From: Amyelois transitella
Lineage: Eukaryota > Arthropoda > Insecta > Lepidoptera > Pyralidae
Assembly: GCF_032362555.1 (NCBI RefSeq)
Contig: NC_083506.1
Span: 6,619,501-6,683,500, forward strand
Direction of reading: 5' to 3'
Length of the DNA stretch: 64,000 nt
In this document: positions 48,039-59,100 of the stretch, one piece after another
How the letters are laid out: each line of letters starts with the position of its first letter
How positions within the stretch are numbered: the first letter of the stretch is position 1
Translations under genes and position numbers: made by a program
The notes under the pieces: generated by a model
The model's input: the letters and a program-made list of their open reading frames with translations, nothing else
What the model was told of the DNA's origin: nothing
Database searches by the model: none

Positions 48039-48249
48039 ATAAAAAATGTATTCAAAGGCAATGTTCCTTTTTAAATACCTCAACCCCTAGGGATGCCACA
48101 AGTCAGGTGAATTTGGGATGTTCCTGTTAAATTTTCAATTTCCCCAAGTGAGGCATACAACTGAAGGTGACCTTTCAATCTTTTCAAGATTGTTTGCTTT
48201 GTCTACCCAGTTAGGGATAAAGACGTGGTTATATGTATGTATGCAGCTT

Positions 48250-48545
48250 TTCGGACTAATGTTTCAATATTACATGAACTCAACATATCACAACTGTCAT
48301 CCGTGTGCCTACGTATTACATGAATTCTTCGGTCACATTGCAAGGAAAGATGTAAACAATATGGAAAGGCTCATTGTGACCGAAAAAGTGGATGGAATCT
48401 TTTCCCATCCAGTTTTCCCCGTGATTGCAACCCAATACGTTGATCACATCAGATCATTCCACTATCCAGAACGCCCTCCACACCGCCTAGCGATTTTTTC
48501 ACGATCGTTCGCAATTCACACCAACCTCTGCAAGTACTTATCGGT
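48250..48545 (+). pseudogene. LINE reverse-transcriptase C-terminal relic
   Basis: Frame 1 reads FFGHIARKDVNNMERLIVTE and KVDG, the typical region after the RT domain in several insect LINEs (FGHI-R-D--N-EKLIV-GKV-G). The following QYVDHIRS and, in another frame, QNALHTA and IVRNSHQPLQ also fit that ending. At least two frameshifts. It differs in text from the RT relic at 54340-55139, so it is another family. Confidence 0.75.
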
Positions 48546-49364
48546 TTCTTTAATTGAAGTATATAAATCAAACAAAAATATCTAACAAATAAACCATACG
48601 AAGATAGTTATAATTTTATTTTTATAACAATACAATATGCTTAAGTAACAAGGATAATAAAACATATTCTACTTTACATTAATACTCTTAGAATTTAGCG
48701 TAAAATGATTCATTAATTAAGACACTGCAAACCGACTGCTAAATAAATACTTGCAGTAAAAAAACAAAACTTCTTAAGTTTATTCGAAATTGTCCTTTTT
48801 TACAGTTCTACCTATAGTCGTCGCCTCGATACATAATTTTTTAGGCGCATTGGGCTTATTCTCGCAGGTTTAAATGGCGCGCTCTGAGAGCACTACATTT
48901 CTTCGCAGGTAGGTATATCGGGGTAAATATTAAAGTTGTAAGTACTTGTACTTATGTGAAATGGTTAGAATGAAATTTTACCTTCTGTGTTAATTTCAAA
49001 CATTCCAAACAAAATAAAAATGACTGAATGATGAGAATGGAACGCTAAAATCTGTTCTTCTTTTCGCATCCCTATTGCAATGAGGATAGTGCGTGTTATA
49101 CTGTGCTGTTTCGCATTGCAATAGGCAATTAGGACGTTTTAATATAATGCAATATCAAATTGTGAGTATTAAATAAATACAATTCGGCTCACAGTTATTC
49201 TTTTCACCTGGTGGACAGTTCAAATACACTATTCAACTCCAAAGGCAGGGCCCTAGCGGCCCTTACTTCCAATTTTCTATAATCTATGCTTGCCCCCGCG
49301 TCATTATATATTATTTTCCATTGCTATATTTTTTAAATTAACTTTCGTGAAAATTTGAATGACT

Positions 49365-49412
49365 TTTAGCATCTGCGTATTGTTACAATAAAAACAATAC
49401 GCAGATGCTAAA
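49365..49412. repeat. Perfect 20-bp inverted repeat (hairpin)
   Basis: Arms 49365-49384 and 49393-49412 are exact reverse complements, loop 8 nt (ACAATAAA). Confidence 0.95.
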
Positions 49413-50010
49413 TAATAGGATTATAATATAAGCAGAAAATATCTCGTCTTCCATACTAATTCGTTAGCCTAATTTATTGAACTCTGACTAAATGCGCAGG
49501 ACATCAGTACTTTCTACTTCTAGTTTAGTAAGTTAAGCGATGTTTAAGTAACTAACATAGGTATACAAAACATGGTAATTAGTTTTAAAGTATGGAATAA
49601 AAATTAGGAATCATGTTAAAGTGAATGACATTAAATAATCCCATTTTAGTGCGCGCGACTTTCGGAACCAAAGCTCCGTTTACGAAACTAATCTTACAAA
49701 TATTGACATTAATCTATCCTGTCTCTTGTAAGTTGTGGGCAGCTTATTCATTTACAGAACCTATAATAATATCAGAACGGTTAACCGCACGTCAAGTAAG
49801 TATCTAACACTTCATGGAGCTCTATGCGGTGATAATAAAGACAAATTTGGGTAACTTGGCATGCTGTTTCCTGTACGTACCTATTATCCGGTGACTTTCT
49901 AATGCTTACAAGAGTAATCATTAAAATCCATTCATTCACTTTAACTGGCTCCAGAGGAAACCTTTTTTCCCTATCTCCTAGGGTTGATCTCAAGGAAGAT
50001 GTCTAATTGT

Positions 50011-53000
50011 CTATTTGCCGCAAACAAGACCAATAGCCATTCCCGCCATAAAAGACGCTAAAAAAACGTGAGTTTCAGTTGCTCGGTAGTGATCATCTCC
50101 AGTGAAGTTGTTATACCAACGTTTCGCTTTGACTTCTTTTTTCTTAAACAAATCCTCAGCTTTATCCAATTTACGATCCACAAATCTTTCAACCTATAAC
50201 AAAAAGACAACAATCAATTCAAGAAAAATAAGATCGCAATCGGATATACCAACACTATTTTTTTTCAATATACAAACTCACTTTCTCATTTTTTTTAGTA
50301 TGAAGATCACTTGTAATCTATAATAATATTATAAAGCTGAAAAGTTTGTTTATTTGTTTGAACGCGCTAAACGCAGGAACTACTGGTTCAAATTGAAAAA
50401 TTCTTTTTGTGTTGAATAGACCATTTATCGAGGAAGGTTTTAGGCTATATCACACCACGCTGCAACTATTAGGAGCGAAGAAGAAATATTGGAAAATGCG
50501 AAAAAAACAGCCAAAATTATTCATTCCTAAAGGGCTTCAATGATGCCCAAAAAACTATTCCACGCAAAGTCGCGGGCACGGCTAGTAAATAATATAATTA
50601 CCACATCAGAAACCTATAAGAAGAGCCAAAAATTGAAACACCTACGTTTTGCTCAGAGCCTTCGCTCCCCATTCCAAAATTCCATTTCTATTCCAGCAAA
50701 TGCCACATGATTGATAAAAACTATCAGAATATAGAAAAAGCTGTCAGCCTTCCCTATGAATCATTGTAAACTTAGCTGACAAGAGAAACTCAGCTGAAAT
50801 TTGTAAAATATACAATGTGTCCGTATGGGAGTGACGTTGGAATAATAAATGGCGAGATAAACGTGGTTTTTTTTTTCACTGATATATATATATACATATA
50901 TTAAATGTATAAAAGAATAAACTGATGGACACATCAACGTACAGCCTAACCGTCTTATGAAATTTGCCATGTACCTAGGTTCCTTATGTATGTGGTGCAC
51001 TAAAAGAGGATTTCCCGAAATTCCCGCGGGAACGGAAACAAACGCCATTTTTGAATTAACGAGCCGCGAGCGTACTCTAGAAGTATTATAAGACATTAAA
51101 TAAGCAGTAAAACCACAGAATAATTACCTGGACATAGAAAAAGTAACTGATTGGACTGAAAATATCAAGATTTCAATCATGGTTAAATATGATATAAAAA
51201 AGCGAGATTTTGCATAAGAGGTTTTAATTTTTATGCCAATACAATATTTAGCCCAGTCAAATCTAGGTATTTTTATATAAAGAAAAACGGAAATACAGCT
51301 GTATTTATGGTGAATAATAGGTTTTTTTTATCGAAACAAAATATGATATTCATGAAGAAGCAATGCCAAAAAAGAATCCTCCAGCAAAACCTGCAGAATA
51401 ATAGGAATTATCTTTGGCAAAGGATAATACCTGCAACAAAATAAAATATATCATTGCAAAAACCTTTACCTAAAATATTTTGGGTTGCAAACAAATACTT
51501 TGGCCAAATAAAATTATACTTGAGTATAAAAGATTACTATTGATGTTTAAAGTATTTTCACGTTTTTATCCCTCACATGATAGACAAACCCAAAAGTCTT
51601 GAAAAGACATTCATCTTATTGAGGTTCAGACAGTAAGTGGGTTGCTAGGTGTTTGCTCAAAAAAAGAAACCCAAGTTGTAAGCCATTCCCTTGATGACAT
51701 ACATACATGGAAACACCTCTTTATTCCTTACAGAGCAAACAGTGACTTGATGACTGATTGACTTTTACAATCAGTGTGGGAACAAAAGCAGCCCGCCCAC
51801 ACTATTTTTTATTATATAAGATTATACCTAAATTCTGGAATCTACCCTTGAGAACTCAGAAAGCTAACAATTAAGAGTTATATTTTGATCCCCATACTTA
51901 TGTTGTGCAATAAACCTATAGATTCAGAATTGAGAAATCGATTAAAGATGTTAAATAAGTTCTGGCACCATAAATATGCCATGTAATTCTGACAGAACCA
52001 CATGGCCAACTTTTAAATAGAGAGACCCTTAAACCATAAATATTATGTATGTAGGTATTTAATTTATTCAGTATATAAGCTTTTATTACTATTATATGTA
52101 AATGGGAAAGTGAATTTGTACTAGTTAATTTTCTAAGTTTAATTTCATAGGGTATATTATATTTTCATACTGCAGCAGCAGGCACGAGCGACTGTTTTTT
52201 TTAAAGTGCGAAGAACTATCGCTGTTTCGCTCGGCGGCGTCGTCTTGCGATACTAATTTTAAACTTTCGCATTGCATTCTACAGGATTAGAAAAAGTACT
52301 ACACACACTACACAGAAAGGTAGTGTAGCCAGTGGGATTTATGAAAAAGGGCTTTAATATATAAAAGGAACATGAGACTTAAATAGTTCCTTTTGGGGCT
52401 TTGCCCGAGTGGCGCAGCTAAGAACAACATTTGAATGCGGGCCCGCGTTATAGTTTAGTGTAATAGAATTCAAAGTAACACAGATGTAACAAGAATATTG
52501 ATGGCTTCTGTGGGGCAGGCGGTAGTGTGCTTGCCTGTGTCATTTAAGGTCCTAAGTTTGAAACCTGGCTAGGGCATGGTGAAAATCTAGCTTTTAATTG
52601 ACTGATTGAAGTTTTTGACTTTGGGGTTTTTAGTTGGACCCACGCTGACTTGTCAAATAAAATAGCATGCACATGCATATTTTGTTTCTTACACACTTGT
52701 GACATTAAATAAAATCACTTCCATGGATTTTGGGAAGTTACATAATATTATGTATAGTATACACTTACTTTTTCAATCCAAGCAGGAGATTTTCCTGTAG
52801 TTTCCTTCTCAATTTTGTCAGTAATTTTGTCAACTTTCTTATTAATCTTATCCCAGTTGATATCAATGTAACCTTTTTGGCTAGCTATGTGCAGAAGTAT
52901 CACTCCACCGCCAATGCCAACAGCAGCCACTTTTCCAATTTTCATTGTCAAAAAGCCTGTTATCCTAAAAAAAATATAATTCTTATAGTTTGCAAATTAC

Positions 53001-53952
53001 AGCAAGATTTCGGTGTTAAATAAACTTTATATAAATATTTTATAATAATGATATTTAAAAAAAGCTAGAAAATTTCTCAAATTAAATGACACAAGGCAAA
53101 AGAATGTCATGAAAGTATTTAACAAAAACCATTGAATTATATAAATTGTTGCAGCTGATATGATGATACCTACTAAAGCATTATCACACTAATGGCTATG
53201 GCCCTCTGCTCCGCTCCCATGAAAAGAATATGTCCCTATGTCATGATGTACTAGTTCAGTGATATTGAAGTTTAAGACGGACAAACAAACACTTTCTTAT
53301 TATGCCATTTGTTCTTAGCTATAGGCAAATAAACATTCCATTTAATTTATTACCTTGCAGGAATAATTGAAAAGTACTCGGTAGGTACATAAAAACGCTA
53401 CAACAATGATTAGTGCCTATTTAAACAAGATTGCCCAGCCCTGTAACTTAGCACGCGCGACGCCGTTTTTATCATGATGTATCGCTATTTCACTTTTAAA
53501 TTAAATGTGGTTGTGCATGCCATTCTACTGGGAAAGACAAATTATCATACAATTTTTTAAAAGAAACTAAGGACGCAATTCCTTGAGATAATTATTTGAA
53601 ATTGTTTGTTCAGAGCCTGAAATATACATTTATATTTAAGATACCATCATATTTAAATATAAAACTGCATGAGTCACAAAAGAGATCATTTATTTGTTTG
53701 AACACTAATTCTCAAGGTTATACTATACTTATTTGAATGATTCACATGCAACTGTTCTTAACAAAATTTAAAAAGGGTAGAACCGTACGATCTAACAACA
53801 CATACATACCATCCCGAGGCAGTACCCAATATTAGTTGCTTAGTAGCTGAAGTTTTTCCTATATCAGAAATAGCTTTTTCAATAAAATTTTTGGCATCAT
53901 CTACAATCTTCTTGGCGTCTTCCGAAGAATCTTCGGTTTTAGGTTTCGCCAT
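50011..53952 (-). CDS. FUNDC1: FUN14-domain mitochondrial membrane protein (FUNDC1/2 family)
   Basis: Minus-strand coding exons 53952-53810, 52964-52769, 50193-50011; 173 residues, TAG stop. FUN14 proteins sit in the outer mitochondrial membrane; FUNDC1 acts in hypoxic mitophagy. The FUN14 signature is clear: TSATKQLILGTASGW (helix start), ITGFLTMKIGKVAAVGIGGG with VILLHIASQKGYIDINWDKI (family: GF---KVGK-AA---GGG---LQIA---GY--IDW), a charged coiled segment (KKVDKITDKIEKETTGKSPA), and the C-terminal membrane segment HVFLASFMAGMAIGLVCGK. The start is the ATG at 53952; an in-frame TTG two codons upstream is not used. No YxxL LC3-interacting motif is visible in the N-terminal 45 residues, so the FUNDC1 symbol is by domain, not proven function. 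Exon 2 begins at the upstream AG (GATAACAGGC), the only choice keeping phase. Confidence 0.9.
50194..52768 (-). other. FUN14 gene intron 2
   Basis: Family C retroposon in reverse orientation at 50322-50588, a (TA)n stretch near 50881-50898, a SINE-A copy in reverse at 51548-51760 and a tRNA-like SINE head with A-box (GGCGGTAGTGTGCTTGCCTG) and B-box-like (AGTTTGAAACC) text at 52500-52600. The remainder is AT-rich. Confidence 0.65.
52965..53809 (-). other. FUN14 gene intron 1
   Basis: 845 bp of AT-rich sequence; no repeat or coding signal recognised. Confidence 0.5.
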
Positions 53953-54339
53953 TTTCAAATAAGTATGTACCTAATAGGTAGACAAATTCAACCCAGAAAC
54001 TTATAGGAATTTTTTGTTTAATAAATAGCACTCTACGTAATTTCGTAACTTCGTAATTTTCCCGACCATCCGCCGACCACAAAAAAAGTCAATACAATAG
54101 TCAAACTGACAATACACGAGTCACGACCTGACATTGATAGCCAATCACATCCATGGACATCTTAGATCTAGGAAATTATTACACATAAAATACTTCAAAT
54201 TCTTGGAATTTTAATAGTTAAATTACCTTTTTGAATTTTATAAGATAATATTACTCTTATGTAATTAAACTATACTAAAAACTACCAATTTAAAATAAAG
54301 TCAAATACCTTAAAAGAAGAAGAAAAAGGAAGAGTTACA

Positions 54340-55139
54340 AGAGATGGTAAACTGGTATGCATGAAGCTTTAAAAGAGAAAGGAATGAAAGCGAACGTAAG
54401 TAAAACTAAAACACTGGTTTTAATGGAGAAAGAAACAGCATGTAATATTTTGATTGGAGGAGAAAAAGTTGAGCAAGTGAAAGAGTTTGTATATCTAGGA
54501 TCAAAGTTTACATCAGATGGCAAGTGTGATAGTGATATTGAAAGGAGTGTGAACGCGGGAAACATGGTGAATGGAGCTTCGGATGCCTTTATGAGCAGTC
54601 AGAAGTTGTCCAAAGAGGCTCGATTAGCTGTGCAGATGGGCGTGTTGGGTCCAACAGTAATATATTGGAGTGAAAGTTGGGAGTGCCAAAAGAAGCACGA
54701 AAGCAGAATAAACGCGGTGGAAATGAGAGCACTAAGAAGTATGATAGGTGTAAAACTGAGTGACAGGATAAGGAATAGCGTGATAAGGGAATATTGTGAC
54801 ATTACAATTCACATGAAAGAGGATATAGTGACAGGAATAAAAAAGGGAATGCTTAGATGGTTTGATCATGTCGAGAGGATGAATGAAAGCAGGTTGACTA
54901 AGCAAATATACAAAGGGATTGTGAATGGGACTATTGGAGTGGGAAGGCCTAGGCAAACGTACCTGGATCCTTTTGCAAATCGCAGACGTTTGCAAAAGCT
55001 CAGGTCAAGAGTTCCCGAAACCGCTTGCATGAAGAGAAATATGAATATGAATGAAGCGAAAGAAGTAGGTATGCAGAGGTCGTGGCAAGTGGCAAGATGT
55101 GATCTCTGCCTACCCCTCCTAGAAAAAGTCATGATTTAG
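54340..55139 (+). pseudogene. Non-LTR retrotransposon reverse-transcriptase C-terminal relic
   Basis: A long open frame (260 codons from 54357) that reads KANVSKTKTLVLMEKE, EKVEQVKEFVYLGSKFTSDG, IERSVNAGN, YWSESWECQKKHESRINAVE, MRALRSMIGVKLSDRIRNS, MLRWFDHVERMNESRLTKQI and GRPRQTY, the standard order of RT thumb and post-RT motifs in insect LINEs. The end is scrambled by frameshift after GRPRQTY but ACMKR and EAKE motifs recur. The RT catalytic FADD region is missing upstream (5' truncation). Still largely open, so insertion is fairly recent. Confidence 0.88.
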
Positions 55140-55202
55140 GTATATTGTATTTATGAGAAACCTGTCTGAAATCTAACTTATTTCAAAACATACATAGATA
55201 TA

Positions 55203-55440
55203 TCACGTCTATATCCCTTGCGGGGTAGGCAGAACCAACACTCTTGAAAAGACTGATAGGCCACGTTCACCTGTTTTGCTTTATGATAGAATTAAAATTC
55301 AAGCAGTGACAGGTTGCTAGCCCATTGCCTAAAAGAAGTATCCCAAGTTTATAAGCCTATCCCTTAGTCGCCTTTTAAGATATCCATAGAAAAGAGAGTG
55401 GTCCTATTATTTTTTCTTTTGTTGGCGGAAACCACGGCAC
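55203..55440 (-). repeat. SINE-A, full length, reverse orientation
   Basis: From ATCACGTCTATATCCCTTGC to GGCGGAAACCACGGCAC with every family landmark in order. It lies 64 bp after the end of the LINE relic, consistent with LINE-mobilised SINE insertion nearby but not proof. Confidence 0.82.
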
Positions 55441-56197
55441 CATTTCAAAACAAATATAGGTACCTATGGCACTTTCTGATAATGTAGATATACCTACTGA
55501 TGAAAGTATTTTTTAAATAAGGTCAGTAGTTTTTGAGTTTATTCGAGAGATAGAGTGGTCCTTTTTTTTGGTACCGGGAAACCGGGTACCGTGAAATCTT
55601 TTCTGTTAATAATTTAAGTAGTGTGGATTTAATATAAATATCAATTAACAATAGATTTTTTTTTATTATTAATCGAGCTGTTGCTCGCAGCTTCGCTTCC
55701 ATACATTGTTGTTTATAGCAAATCTTACGGGAAATATTCAAGTCAATGCCAAAAGGATTGATAACTGTCAAAAAAGTCGAAGAAATATTATTATATATAA
55801 TAGCGATTCATTCATTCAAGCTCTGAGATTCAAGTAAGAAAGTAATGTTATCGAACCTATTATATTTATAACATTTTTTGTTTCAATATGTAATAGGTAT
55901 TGATTTAAGTACATATTTGAACATTTATTAATCAATCATTGTTCTACGGTTACTGAAAATAACACGCTTTAAATTTAATCTGTGGTTCTGAGGGAAAATC
56001 TAACAAACTTGGTATTCTATAGACTTATTCAATAGACGACGTGCAGGCAACCTGTCGTCACTATTTGAATCTCAATTCCATCATTTACATTGATTATAAA
56101 TTATACCTTATGTATTATAGGAGATACGCTGCTTCTAAATAAATTATCATTAAAAAATACAACAAAGTAAGTTTATTTTAATTAGTACATAATAATC

Positions 56198-59100
56198 ATG
56201 GCGATTCTTGCAAAAGTTAAATTAAATAACTATATCAATAAAGTATTTTTAATTTCAACTATATTGCGAAGATCTAAAACAAGTTTGGGTTTATGGGTGA
56301 GTGTTATTATCTTTTTGCTATATAGACTAGTTTTTATAATGTTATGTCTTTATAATCCTTGTTTTATATTTCAGCAACAAGACATAAACACTGATATCAA
56401 ATTAAAAGTGGAAAGGCACTGGTCAAAAGAGGTGAAACATTACCTTGATAAACATGACTCAAATCGGGAATATCATTATGTTCTACCAATGTTTCCATAT
56501 CCTTCTGGCAACCTTCATATGGGACATGTGAGAGTTTATACAATATCAGATACAATAGCTCGATTTCTTGCTCTCACTGGAAAAAATGTCATCCATCCAA
56601 TTGGCTGGGATGCATTTGGTCTTCCTGCTGAGAATGCAGCCATAGAACGCAACATTTTACCCCATAATTGGACTAAGACAAATATTGACTCCATGAAGAA
56701 TCAACTGTTAAAGCTGGGTTTTGATTTTGACTGGTCTAGGGAAATATCAACCTGTGATCCTCAATACTATCGGTGGACTCAATACATATTCTTAAAGTTA
56801 TTTGAAAATGGATTGGCATACCAGAGCAAAGTAAGTAATATTTTTATGGATTTTTGTTTAATTGTTAGATTGGCTTATTTACTATTGATTTTTTCTACAT
56901 GTTTCTGTACCTGCATACAGTCATTAGGAAATGTTTAATTATTCATATACTGTCAATATACATTTAAACATTTGCTAAAAGAAAAAACAAATATGTTAAA
57001 ATTATGTGTCATCTAATAGAACATGGGTTTAGGTATCACCCAAAAATATGAAACCTACTTTGTTATATCCCTTTATTAAATATTTTGACATCATTGATGT
57101 GTTTAAAATCTTTCTTAAAATATTATTACATCATTGGTTTCAGGGAAAAGTAAATTGGGATCCTGTTGATAAAACTGTACTAGCAGATGAACAAGTGGAT
57201 GAGTCAGGTTGCTCTTGGCGATCAGGGGCGAAGGTTGAATCAAAAATTCTTACTCAGTGGTATATTAAAACCACAAAATATGCTAAACAGCTGTATGATG
57301 GTTTAAACAGTAAATATTTAGAGAGTTGGAATGATATTATCAACTTGCAACAACATTGGATTGGTGAATGTGATGGTGTAGTGGTAACTTTTAAATTAAT
57401 GGTACAAGATAAATTAAGAAGTGTTGATGTTTGGACAAAACAACCACATAAGTTCATCCACGCACAATTTTTACTTATAAGTAGGAGTAATATATTGATT
57501 GAAGGTGCAGATAAAACTAATAGTTCAAGTCTAAAGTGTTACAACCCTATAACAAGTTCAGAACTACCAATTTATATCACAGATGATGTTAACTATCCAG
57601 TGGGAAAAAGTGTTTATATAGCATCTCCAGCAACAGATGAATATGATATGAAGTTGGCAAAAACTTTAAATATATCAATAACAGGAAACAAAAACCATAT
57701 TGATATTGAAAGTGACAATGAAAGGGCTGTAAGTATTGCACAAAGTAAAAATGTTGGAGGTCATTTTGTGAATTCTAATCTGAAAGATTGGCTAATATCC
57801 AGACAGAGATATTGGGGAACTCCTATACCAATAGTGCATTGTCCATCATGTGGAACGGTTCCAGTGCCATATGACGACTTGCCTGTAACCTTGCCTACAA
57901 TCACTGGAAATGAAATTCAAACTCTTGAAAAAATTGATGATTGGGTTAACTGTAGGTGTCCAAAATGTCAAAAACATGCTAAAAGGGAGACGGACACCAT
58001 GGATACATTTGTAGATTCTTCTTGGTATTACTATCGTTTTTTGGATCCCAATAATAAATCATTTCCCTTTGAAAAAACCAAATTATTGAATAAGGCACCT
58101 GTTGATATATACATCGGGGGTAAAGAACATGCTGTTTTGCATTTGTACTATGCCCGCTTTATGAGTTACTTCTTACATTCACTTGGATGGACACCAACAT
58201 GTGAGCCTTTCAAAAAGCTTTTGGTACAAGGTATGGTGATGGGTCAATCATATAAGTTGAAATCAACAGGCAAATATTTACCTCCTGAAAAGGTCGAAAA
58301 AGTAGGTAAGGAATTTCAAGAGAAGGAAACAGGAGAGCTTGTTGTTACACAATGGGAAAAGATGAGCAAATCAAAATATAATGGTGAAAACCCTGAACAT
58401 TTACTTTCTACATATGGATGTGATGCAACAAGACTGCTTATATTGGCAGATGTTCCACCAGCCACAAGTCGACGTTGGTCTGATGCCAGTAAGCCATAAA
58501 TTATATCTTAACTTATTGTTTAGATTCTTGTTAAACTATCTCTACTTGAATCACAGTTAAAATGATGGTGCCTAAGTATACAAATACTGTAATGTACATA
58601 ATACTGTAATCACAATTATTTTCAGCTGTACCTGGGATACTGAACTGGCAACACCGTTTGTGGCTGACCATCCGGGACTTTTTAAAATATAGAAATGAAA
58701 CGCTTGTTAGTAGCACATTGACTACTGAAGAATTTGCTAAATTCGAGTTAAATTTACGAGAATCAAGAAATTATTTCATTGCAACTACAACTTATCACTT
58801 TAAACACACACAGAAACTGAGCGTAGGAATCTCGAGATTGCAGGGCTTAACAAATACATTGAGGGTAAGACTATTTTTTCTTGCTATTTTGATTTTATCT
58901 GTAAAAAGTAAGAAAATAGTGTTATTGACATGCAAGATGTTAAAAATAATATACATGTAATGGTCTAAGATGACTAGCTATATTATTATAAAACCCTTTA
59001 AAAATCCATAAGAAGATTTAAAAAGGTTAAGGATTTTATTGTACACATAAAATTAACTAAAAGAAGATTGGTGTTTGGATGGTTGTTCTTATAAGCTTAT

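Larger units (their letters stand above)
48039..50010. other. Tail-to-tail spacer, HMG-like gene to FUN14 gene
   Basis: SINE-A 3' part (48112-48245), a LINE coding relic (48250-48545) and the 20-bp hairpin 49365-49412. The rest (48600-49360, 49413-50010) is AT-rich with nothing recognised. Confidence 0.6.
53953..56197. other. Divergent spacer, FUN14 gene to LARS2
   Basis: LINE RT relic (54340-55139), reverse full-length SINE-A (55203-55440), otherwise AT-rich. Both genes' promoters should lie here; no TATA or other element can be assigned. Confidence 0.6.

Noticed and set aside
48118-48585. 155-aa plus-strand open frame as a gene
   Set aside because: It fuses a SINE-A end, a LINE RT relic (FFGHIARKDVNNMERLIV) and frameshifted sequence; not a host gene.
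52953-52959. Alternative acceptor (ATAACAG) for exon 2 of the FUN14 gene
   Set aside because: It would shift the frame; only the AG eight bases further upstream gives the FUN14 sequence.
54357-55139. 260-aa open frame as a host gene
   Set aside because: The motif order is that of a LINE reverse transcriptase C-terminus, 5' truncated and frameshifted at the end.
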